A stretch of 64,000 nt of DNA from an uncultured Hungatella sp. (GTDB taxonomy: Bacteria; Bacillota; Clostridia; Lachnospirales; Lachnospiraceae), in the NCBI GenBank assembly GCA_910579515.1, contig CAJTUV010000007.1, positions 1-64,000 of the forward strand. The letters are read 5' to 3'. The notes beneath the pieces are model-generated. The model was given only the letters and a program-made list of their open reading frames with translations, ran no database searches and was not told where the DNA came from. Position numbers and translations under genes: made by a program. Of this stretch, positions 52,103 to 60,517 are shown in pieces (the stretch's first letter is position 1; the number at the start of each line of letters is the position of its first letter).

Positions 52103-53449
52103 CTACCAGATCGGCTCTTCTGCCTCTCTTCCATATTCGCTGCCAGATACGCTTTCTCCATCCACCTTTACAAGAACTCCCTGATTATTGGTGGCGTACT
52201 TGATCCCGTCGGCGTCTTTTACACCAGAAGTGCTCTTTGTAACCTTTCCAGAAGTGTTTACCAGATAGGTCTGACCGCCCGGAATGTGGATAGGCTGATA
52301 TTTGCTTCCTGCTTCTGCCTTCTGCTGCTTTCCCATATAGTATAAAGTACCGTCCTTTACGCCGGTATATCCTTTGCCGCTATCCTGAAAGTAGTAGTTC
52401 GCCGTATTCCCGTCTTTTTCTACAATACTTCTTTTTCCTTTTCGAACCGTGCAGTCACTCTCGTCAAAATAGTATGCTGTATATTCTGACCTATCGCTCT
52501 TTGTGTATACCTTCTGAAGACCGGTTACCGGATTTCCCAATGAGTTAAACAGATAGGTCTTATTGTTAATTCTGGTCAAATCCGAGGTAGTAAATTCTCC
52601 TGATGCCGGTCCTGTCTTAGGAACTCCTTTATTTGAGAAGTAAAACCACTCCACATCATTTTCATATCCGCTGATTCCTCTGGGAGGCATCTCGGAATAC
52701 CATCCGGATACTGCCTTGCCATCGCTTCCATAGAATCGGTATCCTGCTATAGAATCCTGGCTGGTCGATTCAAAATCCACCCATCCGGTCTGCATTGCGC
52801 CATTAGTATTGAAGCAGTAATAGACTCCGTCAATCCGCTTTTCTCCATATCCGTTGTTCACGTCTGTGGTAGGAACAAACTTCTGACCGCTGGCATTAAA
52901 GAAATACCACTTTCTCCCCTCGTCCTCGTCAAAGGGATCTGACTCTTCTTCCTGGCCTTCCGGCGGATAAAGCTTCGCCCAGCCAGTCATCGCAGCGCCA
53001 TCGCTTCCCATATAATACATATTGTCTTCGATCCATCCGGTTTCCATAGCACCAACGGTATCAAAATGGTACCATTTGTTATTAATCTTCTTCCATGCAT
53101 CCACTACGGCTTTACCACTGTCATTAAAGTAATACCAGCTGGGCTCGTCAGTCATTCCTCCGCTGTCATAATTTAACTGGAGCCACTTCCCAGCCACCAT
53201 AATACCATTCTCATCCACATAATAAGAATCATCGACCCAACAACTGGTTGCCATCTGACCGTTGCCGTCCAGATAGCGCCATAGATTATCGGCCCCCTTT
53301 TTCCATTCGTTTGTCACAAATGCTCCGCTATTATCATAATACACCCATCTTCCATTCTCATTTGCCCATCCTGCTGCCAAGGATATCATTCCGCTTCCAA
53401 TGGATAGAGCTGCCGATAATGTGAATACTAGCAAGCCTTTTTTTATCAT
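52103..53449 (-). CDS. Secreted choline-binding-type repeat protein
   Basis: The 448-aa protein has a signal peptide (LLVFTLSAALSIGSGMISLAA) and then consists almost entirely of aromatic/Gly repeats (GRWVYYDNSGAFVTNEW, LWRYLDGNGQMATSCW, KWYHFDTVGAMETGW, RKWYFFNASGQKF), more than ten in all. No catalytic domain is visible, so it is a binding or structural cell-wall protein. AGGAG sets the start at 53449. It lies just upstream of the S10 operon on the same strand but with its own promoter and terminator. Confidence 0.85.
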   Translation of the reverse strand: MIKKGLLVFTLSAALSIGSGMISLAAGWANENGRWVYYDNSGAFVTNEWKKGADNLWRYLDGNGQMATSCWVDDSYYVDENGIMVAGKWLQLNYDSGGMTDEPSWYYFNDSGKAVVDAWKKINNKWYHFDTVGAMETGWIEDNMYYMGSDGAAMTGWAKLYPPEGQEEESDPFDEDEGRKWYFFNASGQKFVPTTDVNNGYGEKRIDGVYYCFNTNGAMQTGWVDFESTSQDSIAGYRFYGSDGKAVSGWYSEMPPRGISGYENDVEWFYFSNKGVPKTGPASGEFTTSDLTRINNKTYLFNSLGNPVTGLQKVYTKSDRSEYTAYYFDESDCTVRKGKRSIVEKDGNTANYYFQDSGKGYTGVKDGTLYYMGKQQKAEAGSKYQPIHIPGGQTYLVNTSGKVTKSTSGVKDADGIKYATNNQGVLVKVDGESVSGSEYGREAEEPIW

Positions 53450-53486
53450 ACCACTCTCTCCTTCACCATTCATAGTCCTGGCTTCT

Positions 53487-53515
53487 ATTGTATCAGGGTA
53501 TCTCCTTTTATTCAA
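53487..53515 (-). promoter_or_regulatory. Promoter of the third cell-wall-binding protein gene
   Basis: Minus strand TTGAAT (53515-53510), 17 bp, TACAAT (53492-53487). Confidence 0.75.
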
Positions 53516-53583
53516 TCAAAAATATCTTTCAATTCTATTACGATATCTGTCGATATGATTGTTCAGCGGCGGCAAAATCTTTC

Positions 53584-53612
53584 TTGACGATCCTTTTTTT
53601 CTTTATTATAAT
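53584..53612 (+). promoter_or_regulatory. Promoter of the methyltransferase gene
   Basis: TTGACG (53584-53589), 17 bp, TATAAT (53607-53612), divergent from the cell-wall protein promoter. Confidence 0.8.
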
Positions 53613-53668
53613 CGGTTGCATGAGATGGACGCAGGACTTATAGCTCTCAAGAAAGGCTGGTATCAACA

Positions 53669-54532
53669 ATGTGGATTGCAGACGGTTGGAAAGATTATGC
53701 TGTTATTGACTGTTCAAGTGGTGAGAAATTGGAGCGTTGGGGGGACTTTTTTCTGATTCGTCCTGATCCTCAGGTGATCTGGGATTCTCCCAAAGTACAC
53801 AAAAGCTGGAGTCGGCCTAATGGTCACTATCATCGCAGCGCCAAAGGCGGCGGAGAATGGGAATTTTTTGAGCTTCCCAATCAGTGGAACATTCGGTATC
53901 AGGATCTGACCTTTCAACTGAAACCGTTTAGTTTTAAGCATACCGGGCTTTTTCCTGAACAAGCCGTAAACTGGGATTGGTTCAGCAAAAAAATTCGTCA
54001 GGCCGGACGGCCTGTTAAGGTCTTAAATCTGTTTGCATACACAGGCGGAGCTACGTTAGCTGCAGCCAAGGCCGGAGCCAGCGTAACCCACATCGACGCC
54101 TCAAAGGGAATGGTTAGCTGGGCCAGGGAAAATGCAAAATCCAGCGGCTTAGAAAACGCTTCCATCCGCTGGATTGTAGACGACTGTATCAAGTTCGTAG
54201 AACGGGAAATCCGGAGAGGAAACCACTATGACGCAGTCATCATGGACCCGCCCTCCTATGGCAGAGGTCCCAAAGGGGAAATCTGGAAAATTGAGGACGC
54301 CATCCATCCCCTTATTAAACTTTGCGTCAAACTTTTGTCTCATGATCCCCTGTTCTTTTTAATCAACTCCTACACCACGGGACTGGCCCCTTCGGTTTTA
54401 ACCTATATGCTTTCTATGGAGATCCTTCCCCTTTATGGGGGCACCGCCTGTTCTGAAGAAATTGGACTGCCTGTGTCTGACAGCGGTCTCATCTTACCAT
54501 GCGGGGCCTCCGGACGTTGGATGAAAGATTAG
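53669..54532 (+). CDS. Class I SAM-dependent methyltransferase, RlmI/RlmK-like
   Basis: The 287-aa protein resembles rRNA (cytosine or guanine) methyltransferases of the RlmI/RlmK type without the PUA domain. Motif I is LNLFAYTGGATLAAAKAG (about 116-133), then HIDASKGMVSWARENA, and the catalytic-type motif MDPPSYGRGPKGE (about 190-202). The N-terminal part carries a beta-rich region with GGGEWEFFELP. It has its own promoter. The ribosome-binding site is weak. The target is not determinable. Confidence 0.82.
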   Translation: MWIADGWKDYAVIDCSSGEKLERWGDFFLIRPDPQVIWDSPKVHKSWSRPNGHYHRSAKGGGEWEFFELPNQWNIRYQDLTFQLKPFSFKHTGLFPEQAVNWDWFSKKIRQAGRPVKVLNLFAYTGGATLAAAKAGASVTHIDASKGMVSWARENAKSSGLENASIRWIVDDCIKFVEREIRRGNHYDAVIMDPPSYGRGPKGEIWKIEDAIHPLIKLCVKLLSHDPLFFLINSYTTGLAPSVLTYMLSMEILPLYGGTACSEEIGLPVSDSGLILPCGASGRWMKD

Positions 54533-54644
54533 TTCTGTATTTGGCAGGATATTAATTCATCCGCAAGGCGAATTATCAACTGTGCAACGGGAGACTACGG
54601 CCAGAAAATCCAATGCAGCAGATGAGTAAATAGCGGCCAAGACG

Positions 54645-55589
54645 CTAACATATCACATTTTGCATATTTCCTTCCAGCCAGCATTTGATATTCTCTGCCA
54701 CAATAAGCGCTCTCTTTTCAAAGGCTTGCTGGGAAGCAAATGCAACATGGGGAGTGGCAATCAGGTTCTTTACGCCAAACAGAGCATGATCCTGGTTCAC
54801 CGGAGGCTCCATTTCAAACACGTCTACCGCCGCACCTGCTATCTTCTCTTCTTTCAGCGCCTTTGCCAGAGCAGCGCTGTCCACAATGGGCCCGCGGGCA
54901 GTATTGATAAACAGAGCGTTCTTTTTCATCATAGCAAATTGTTCTTCTCCAAGAAGTCCTATGGTCTCTCTGGTCTGAGGAACATGTACAGAAATAATAT
55001 CACACTTCTTAAGGAGCTCTTCCAAGGAGACAAAGGTCACGCCTGGGATCTCCTTTGGAGAACGGTTATATGCAAAAGTCTCACAGCCGAATGCCTGGGC
55101 AATCCTAAGCACTCTCTGGCCAATGGCTCCTGCTCCAATCACGCCAAACTTTTTGCCTTCCAGTTCAAAACCGACCAGTCCCTGTTTTGTTCCGCCTATT
55201 CTCACAGCTTCGTTGCACTCCTGTATCTTTCTTGCCAGATTAAGGACAAATCCAAAAACCAGATCAGCCACAGCCACCGTTGAATAGCCGGCGCAGTTGC
55301 AGACACGGATCCCCTTTTTTCTGCAATATTCAATATCCACCAGATCCACACCAGTAAAGGCTACGCAGACCATCTTTAGTTGTGGACATTCCTCCATGAT
55401 CTCTCTTCCAAATTTTATATTAGAAAGAACCACGCAGTCTGCGCCTTGGCCTCTCTCTGTCAGAACTTTGGGGTCCTCATTTCGGTCGTCATAGTAGGTA
55501 AACTCGTTCTGAGTTCCTGGTATGGTTTCCATAATTTTTTTCAGATTCTCCTTTGGGAGGCCTAGCGGCTCCAAAAATGTAATTTTCAT
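54645..55589 (-). CDS. D-isomer-specific 2-hydroxyacid dehydrogenase
   Basis: A 314-aa NAD(P)-dependent dehydrogenase. The Rossmann motif GVIGAGAIGQRV (about 145-156) and the catalytic triad Arg (NTARGPIVD), Glu (VDVFEMEPP) and His (TPHVAF) are all present. It resembles hydroxypyruvate and related 2-ketoacid reductases; the substrate cannot be fixed. GGAGG sets the start at 55589. A short inverted repeat upstream suggests a dedicated regulator. Confidence 0.88.
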   Translation of the reverse strand: MKITFLEPLGLPKENLKKIMETIPGTQNEFTYYDDRNEDPKVLTERGQGADCVVLSNIKFGREIMEECPQLKMVCVAFTGVDLVDIEYCRKKGIRVCNCAGYSTVAVADLVFGFVLNLARKIQECNEAVRIGGTKQGLVGFELEGKKFGVIGAGAIGQRVLRIAQAFGCETFAYNRSPKEIPGVTFVSLEELLKKCDIISVHVPQTRETIGLLGEEQFAMMKKNALFINTARGPIVDSAALAKALKEEKIAGAAVDVFEMEPPVNQDHALFGVKNLIATPHVAFASQQAFEKRALIVAENIKCWLEGNMQNVIC

Positions 55590-55679
55590 CGTTTTCCTCC
55601 ATGTTCTTTTAATATCTGGACCGTAAATCCCGCCATTTTCATGTTGGCGAAAAACTGCCATACTTTTCCGTTCTTTTTT

Positions 55680-55700
55680 CGATATACTATCAATATATCG
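55680..55700. promoter_or_regulatory. Inverted-repeat candidate operator
   Basis: CGATATA (55680-55686), 7-base spacer, TATATCG (55694-55700), just downstream of the predicted start of the dehydrogenase transcript. It could be a repressor site. Confidence 0.4.
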
Positions 55701-55736
55701 ATTTGTTAAGTCAATTATTTTATATTCCTCTTAAAA

Positions 55737-55765
55737 ATTATACTACACAGCTCATATAGTTTCAA
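55737..55765 (-). promoter_or_regulatory. Promoter of the hydroxyacid dehydrogenase gene
   Basis: Minus strand TTGAAA (55765-55760), 17 bp, TATAAT (55742-55737). Confidence 0.78.
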
Positions 55766-55805
55766 CGCAAGAGCAAAGGTTCCAAACATCATTATCACCG
55801 CAATG

Positions 55806-55838
55806 AAAAAGGGCTTTCCAAGAAATCTCGGAAAGCCC
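55806..55838 (-). terminator. Terminator of the str operon after tuf
   Basis: The stem GGGCTTTCC/GGAAAGCCC (55811-55819 with 55830-55838) is followed on the minus strand by TTTTTC. It lies about 25 bases past the tuf stop. Confidence 0.9.
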
Positions 55839-55860
55839 CATAAACTCAATAAATTTTCAA

Positions 55861-57054
55861 TTACTCAACGATAGAAACAACTCTACCAGAACCAACGGTT
55901 CTACCACCCTCACGGATAGCGAAACGAAGACCCTGCTCCATAGCAACTGGGTGAATCAGCTCAACGCTCATCTCAACGTTGTCGCCAGGCATACACATCT
56001 CAACACCATCTGGAAGGTTGCAAACGCCAGTAACGTCAGTTGTTCTGAAATAGAACTGTGGACGATAGTTGTTGAAGAAAGGTGTATGACGGCCACCCTC
56101 GTCCTTTGTCAGAACGTAAACCTGAGCGGTAAACTTATGATGGCACTTTACAGAACCTGGTTTGCAAAGACACTGTCCTCTCTCGATCTCTGTTCTCTGA
56201 ACGCCACGAAGCAAAGCACCGATGTTATCACCAGCCTGAGCCTCATCCAGCATCTTACGGAACATCTCGATACCAGTTACAACAGTCTTACGAATATCCT
56301 CATGGATACCGATAATCTCAACTTCCTCATTCAGATGCAGAGTACCACGCTCTACACGGCCGGTAGCAACTGTACCACGACCGGTAATGGTGAATACGTC
56401 CTCAACTGGCATAAGGAATGGCTTATCTGTCTCACGCTGTGGATCTGGAACCCAAGAGTCAACTGCATCCATCAGTTCGATGATCTTGTCGCCCCACTCG
56501 CTGGACGGATCCTCAAGAGCCTTCAGAGCGGAACCCTGGATAATAGGAGTATCATCGCCTGGGAACTCATACTCGTTAAGCAGTTCACGGATTTCCATAT
56601 CCACAAGCTCTAACAGCTCTGGGTCGTCAACCATATCGCACTTGTTCATGAATACTACGATATAAGGAACGCCTACCTGACGGGACAGAAGGATGTGCTC
56701 TCTTGTCTGAGCCATAACGCCATCGGTTGCAGCAACAACCAGGATTGCGCCGTCCATCTGAGCAGCACCAGTGATCATGTTCTTTACATAGTCAGCATGT
56801 CCTGGGCAGTCAACGTGTGCATAGTGTCTATTGTTTGTCTCGTACTCTACGTGAGCGGTAGAAATTGTAATTCCACGCTCTCTCTCTTCTGGCGCCTTAT
56901 CGATCATATCGAAAGCAACAGCCTCGCCGGTACCCATCTTCTCATGAAGAGTCTTGGTGATAGCAGCTGTTAAAGTAGTTTTACCATGATCTACGTGGCC
57001 AATGGTACCAATGTTACAATGTGGTTTGTTTCTCTCAAACTTTGCTTTTGCCAT
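55861..57054 (-). CDS. tuf: Elongation factor Tu
   Basis: EF-Tu delivers aminoacyl-tRNA to the ribosome. The 397-aa protein has the P-loop GHVDHGKTT, RGITIS, DCPGHADY, NKCD and SALKAL motifs, domain 2 TGRGTVATGRVERG, and domain 3 with RTTDVTG and the terminal GRVVSIVE. AAGGAGG precedes the ATG. It is the last gene of the str operon. Confidence 0.99.
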   Translation of the reverse strand: MAKAKFERNKPHCNIGTIGHVDHGKTTLTAAITKTLHEKMGTGEAVAFDMIDKAPEERERGITISTAHVEYETNNRHYAHVDCPGHADYVKNMITGAAQMDGAILVVAATDGVMAQTREHILLSRQVGVPYIVVFMNKCDMVDDPELLELVDMEIRELLNEYEFPGDDTPIIQGSALKALEDPSSEWGDKIIELMDAVDSWVPDPQRETDKPFLMPVEDVFTITGRGTVATGRVERGTLHLNEEVEIIGIHEDIRKTVVTGIEMFRKMLDEAQAGDNIGALLRGVQRTEIERGQCLCKPGSVKCHHKFTAQVYVLTKDEGGRHTPFFNNYRPQFYFRTTDVTGVCNLPDGVEMCMPGDNVEMSVELIHPVAMEQGLRFAIREGGRTVGSGRVVSIVE

Positions 57055-57190
57055 TTTATAACGTCCTCCTTAATTACCCATATATGGGCTTTTCTTGGGG
57101 GTCCGCGCCAAATGGCGCCAGACCCGTCATTTTATTCCAGGCTAGAGTTTATTATATGCTATTTGCATACGTTTTTCAAGCCTATAATCA
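57055..57190 (-). other. fusA-tuf spacer with GC-rich hairpin
   Basis: No gene. The stem GGGTC..GCGCCA/TGGCGC..GACCC (57099-57125, 2-base loop) and a palindrome CCCATATATGGG (57077-57088) lie upstream of the tuf ribosome-binding site. A transcript-processing role is an inference. Confidence 0.5.
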
Positions 57191-59311
57191 CTATTTGCCT
57201 CTTCTTTCAGCAATAACTTTTTCCTGCACAGACTTTGGAACTGGCTCATATTTCTCAAAGAACATCGAGTAGTTTCCACGTCCCTGTGTTTTGGAACGCA
57301 AATCTGTGGAATAGCCAAACATCTCAGACAGCGGAACATATGCTTTTACCATCTTACCGCCTCCGATATCCTCCATACCTTCAATACGGCCGCGGCGAGA
57401 GTTAATATCGCCGATTACATCGCCCATATAATCTTCCGGCATGGTTACTTCTACCTTCATGATAGGCTCTAACAAAATGGCTCCCGCCTTCTGCATGGCC
57501 TCCTTAAACGCCAGAGAACCAGCAATCTTAAACGCCATCTCACTGGAGTCTACCTCGTGGTAAGAACCGTCAAATACGGTCGCATGAATACCCAGTACTG
57601 GGAAACCGCCCAGAATACCGGCCTTGGAAGCCTCTTCAATACCTGCGCCTACAGCCGGAATATATTCCTTCGGAATTGCTCCGCCTACAACGCTGGAATC
57701 AAACTTAAAGACTTCTTCTGCATTGGCATCCATTGGCTCAAAGTGAACTTTACAATGTCCATACTGACCACGGCCGCCAGACTGTTTTGCATATTTGCTG
57801 TCCACATCCACCGCTTTGGTGAATGTCTCCTTGTAGGCAACCTGTGGAGCGCCTACGTTTGCCTCTACGTTAAACTCACGAAGCAAACGATCTACGATAA
57901 TCTCCAGATGAAGCTCGCCCATACCGGAAATAATCGTTTGACCTGTCTCTGGATCCGTCTTGGCGCGGAAGGTTGGATCCTCCTCCGCCAGCTTCGCCAG
58001 CGCCTCCCCCATCTTGCCCTGACCTGCTTTTGTCTTAGGCTCGATAGCAATATCAATAACCGGCTCTGGGAATTCCATGGATTCCAGAATAACCGGATGC
58101 TGCTCATCGCAGATCGTATCGCCTGTAGTAGTATTCTTAAATCCAACTGCAGCCGCAATGTCGCCGGAGTAAACCTTGTCCAACTCCTGCCGCTTGTTGG
58201 CATGCATCTGAAGAATACGTCCCACACGCTCCTTCTTTCCCTTTGTGGCGTTCAACACATAAGAACCAGAGTTCATCGTACCGGAATACACGCGGAAGAA
58301 AGCAAGCTTTCCAACAAATGGATCTGTCATAATCTTAAATGCGAGAGCAGAGAAAGGTTCTTCATCAGAGGAGTGTCTTTCAACTTCATTGCCCTGCATA
58401 TCAACACCTTTAATAGAAGGAATGTCTGTTGGAGCCGGCATATATTCCAAAACGGCATCCAACAATTTCTGCACGCCTCTGTTTCTGTAAGCAGAACCGC
58501 AGCACACAGGAATCGCAGTACATTCGCAGGTCGCTTTTCTCAGGGCCTTTTTAAGCTCTTCCAATGACGGCTCTTCGCCCTCCAAAAACTGAAGAGTCAA
58601 ATCATCGTCCAGCTCGCAGATCTTCTCAACCATCTCAGAACGATACAACTCTGCATCATCCTTCATATCATCTGGGATCTCTGTGATAACAACATCTTCG
58701 CCCTTATCATCATTGTAGATATAGGCTTTCATCTCAAATAAATCAATGATCCCCTTAAACTCATCTTCCTTGCCAATAGGCAACTGCACACAAATAGCGT
58801 TCTTGCCAAGTCTGTTTTTAATCTGCTCTACCGCGCCGTAGAAGTCTGCGCCTAAGATATCCATCTTGTTGATGAACGCCATACGAGGCACATTGTAAGT
58901 GTCAGCCTGACGCCAAACGTTCTCAGACTGCGGCTCTACGCCGCCCTTCGCACAGAAAACTCCGACAGCACCGTCAAGCACACGCAGTGATCGTTCTACC
59001 TCTACAGTAAAGTCAACGTGTCCTGGCGTATCAATAATATTGATACGATGTTCCAGAGCGCCCGGCTTTGGTTTGCAGTTCTCCTGCAGGGTCCAGTGGC
59101 AGGTTGTGGCAGCCGAAGTGATCGTGATGCCTCTCTCCTGCTCCTGCTCCATCCAGTCCATGGTAGCAGTACCTTCGTGAGTATCACCGATTTTGTAGTT
59201 TACACCAGTATAATACAGAATACGCTCTGTCAAAGTAGTCTTACCTGCATCGATATGAGCCATGATTCCAATATTCCTGGTTCTCTCCAAAGGATATTCT
59301 CTTCCAGCCAA
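57191..59311 (-). CDS. fusA: Elongation factor G
   Basis: EF-G drives translocation and ribosome recycling. The 706-aa protein has AHIDAGKTT, RGITITSAA, DTPGHVDF, NKMD, the domain IV motif GGRGQYGHCKVHFEP and domain V VIGDINSRRGRIEG. The start is a TTG (59311), eight bases after AGGAGG; no ATG is nearby. It lies between rpsG and tuf. It is distinct from the EF-G-like GTPase at 20656-23391. Confidence 0.99.
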   Translation of the reverse strand: MAGREYPLERTRNIGIMAHIDAGKTTLTERILYYTGVNYKIGDTHEGTATMDWMEQEQERGITITSAATTCHWTLQENCKPKPGALEHRINIIDTPGHVDFTVEVERSLRVLDGAVGVFCAKGGVEPQSENVWRQADTYNVPRMAFINKMDILGADFYGAVEQIKNRLGKNAICVQLPIGKEDEFKGIIDLFEMKAYIYNDDKGEDVVITEIPDDMKDDAELYRSEMVEKICELDDDLTLQFLEGEEPSLEELKKALRKATCECTAIPVCCGSAYRNRGVQKLLDAVLEYMPAPTDIPSIKGVDMQGNEVERHSSDEEPFSALAFKIMTDPFVGKLAFFRVYSGTMNSGSYVLNATKGKKERVGRILQMHANKRQELDKVYSGDIAAAVGFKNTTTGDTICDEQHPVILESMEFPEPVIDIAIEPKTKAGQGKMGEALAKLAEEDPTFRAKTDPETGQTIISGMGELHLEIIVDRLLREFNVEANVGAPQVAYKETFTKAVDVDSKYAKQSGGRGQYGHCKVHFEPMDANAEEVFKFDSSVVGGAIPKEYIPAVGAGIEEASKAGILGGFPVLGIHATVFDGSYHEVDSSEMAFKIAGSLAFKEAMQKAGAILLEPIMKVEVTMPEDYMGDVIGDINSRRGRIEGMEDIGGGKMVKAYVPLSEMFGYSTDLRSKTQGRGNYSMFFEKYEPVPKSVQEKVIAERRGK

Positions 59312-59327
59312 TTATGGTTCCTCCTAA

Positions 59328-59798
59328 CTAGAATCTGTAATGAGCAAATGCCTTGTTTGCCTCTGCCATCTTGTGCATATCTTCTTTTCTCTTTACAGAA
59401 GCGCCGGTGTTGTTTGCAGCATCCATGATCTCGTTGGCCAGTCTTTCCTCCTGAGTCTTTTCGCCTCTCTTACGGGAAAACATGGTAAGCCAACGAAGAG
59501 CCAATGCCTGACGTCTCTCCGGTTTTACCTCAATCGGTACCTGGTAGGTGGCGCCGCCGATACGTTTTGCCTTTACTTCCAATACAGGCATAATGTTGTT
59601 CATCGCTTCTTCAAATACTTCCACTGCCTCTTTGCCGGTCTTCTCTGCAACCCGCTCAAAAGCACCATATACAATCTTCTGGGCAACACCCTTTTTGCCG
59701 TCCAACATAATGTTGTTGATCAGCTTAGTCACAACTTTATTGTTGTAAATCGGGTCTGCCAATACATCTCTTTTCTGAGTATGTCCTTTACGTGGCAC
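59328..59798 (-). CDS. rpsG: 30S ribosomal protein S7
   Basis: S7 is a primary 16S-binding protein of the head. The 156-aa protein has PRKGHTQKRDVLADPIYNNK, MNNIMPVLEVKAKRIGGATYQVP and LANEIMDAANNTGASVKRKED. The start is a GTG at 59798 with AAGGAGG upstream; the ATG at 59843 lies before that site. Confidence 0.98.
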   Translation of the reverse strand: MPRKGHTQKRDVLADPIYNNKVVTKLINNIMLDGKKGVAQKIVYGAFERVAEKTGKEAVEVFEEAMNNIMPVLEVKAKRIGGATYQVPIEVKPERRQALALRWLTMFSRKRGEKTQEERLANEIMDAANNTGASVKRKEDMHKMAEANKAFAHYRF

Positions 59799-59982
59799 GT
59801 TACTTCCCTCCTTAACTAATCCTGTTAATTCATCGGTACTCACATGTTTCCATAAAATGTGTTCGTGCTCGGTCCATATATTTCCTGCAACCTACAGGTC
59901 AATATCACAAATCCGGCACTAACAAAAGCGGAAAAACCGCATACACTTTACTGCTGTTAGTGGTACTTTTCTCGATTTACTT

Positions 59983-60402
59983 TTACTTTTTGGCTTTTGG
60001 TCTCTTAGCGCCGTACTTGGAACGAGCCTGCATTCTGTTTGCAACGCCTGCTGTATCCAAAGTACCTCTTACGATGTGGTATCTGGTACCTGGTAAGTCT
60101 TTTACTCTTCCGCCGCGGATCAAAACAACGCTATGCTCCTGAAGGTTATGACCCTCGCCTGGAATATAGCTTGTCACTTCGATGCCATTGGAAAGACGTA
60201 CTCTGGCGATTTTTCTCAGAGCAGAGTTAGGCTTCTTAGGAGTGGCAGTCTTAACAGCAGTGCATACGCCTCTCTTCTGTGGTGAAGACTGGTCGGTGGC
60301 ACGCTTCTGCAAAGAGTTGTAGCCCTTCTGCAATGCTGGTGCAGTAGACTTCTTAGCAGATGTCTGTCTTCCCTTTCTCACTAACTGGTTAAATGTTGGC
60401 AT
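59983..60402 (-). CDS. rpsL: 30S ribosomal protein S12
   Basis: S12 controls decoding fidelity. The 139-aa protein has MPTFNQLVRKGRQTSAKKST, GVCTAVKTATPKKPNSALRKIARVRL and EGHNLQEHSVVLIRGGRVKDLPG. The lysines at the two streptomycin-sensitive positions (in TPKKPNS and GRVKDLPG) are present, so no resistance change is visible. AGGAGG precedes the ATG. It is the first gene of the str operon. Confidence 0.99.
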   Translation of the reverse strand: MPTFNQLVRKGRQTSAKKSTAPALQKGYNSLQKRATDQSSPQKRGVCTAVKTATPKKPNSALRKIARVRLSNGIEVTSYIPGEGHNLQEHSVVLIRGGRVKDLPGTRYHIVRGTLDTAGVANRMQARSKYGAKRPKAKK

Positions 60403-60488
60403 GTTTTCACCTCCTGTGATATTGTCTGTGGTTGCTGTATGTCAGCTTTTTGCACGCAAAAACATAACATGTTTTCACACGCTTTTTT
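60403..60488 (-). promoter_or_regulatory. str operon leader with two mutually exclusive hairpins
   Basis: The leader of about 80 nt can form TTTTTGC/GCAAAAA (60447-60462) or AAAACAT/ATGTTTT (60459-60475), which share 60459-60462 and cannot form together. A regulatory switch is an inference. Confidence 0.45.
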
Positions 60489-60517
60489 ATTATATACACG
60501 TTTTTCTTTGATGTCAA
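60489..60517 (-). promoter_or_regulatory. Perfect consensus promoter of the str operon
   Basis: Minus strand TTGACA (60517-60512), 17 bp, TATAAT (60494-60489). The -35 overlaps the stop codon region of the upstream amidohydrolase gene. Confidence 0.9.

Noticed and set aside
57557..58567. A 336-aa plus-strand ORF
   Set aside because: It is antisense to fusA, has no ribosome-binding site or recognisable motif, and reads as a shadow of a highly conserved gene.
60039..60402. Streptomycin-resistance change in rpsL
   Set aside because: The two lysine positions linked to resistance are the usual wild-type residues.
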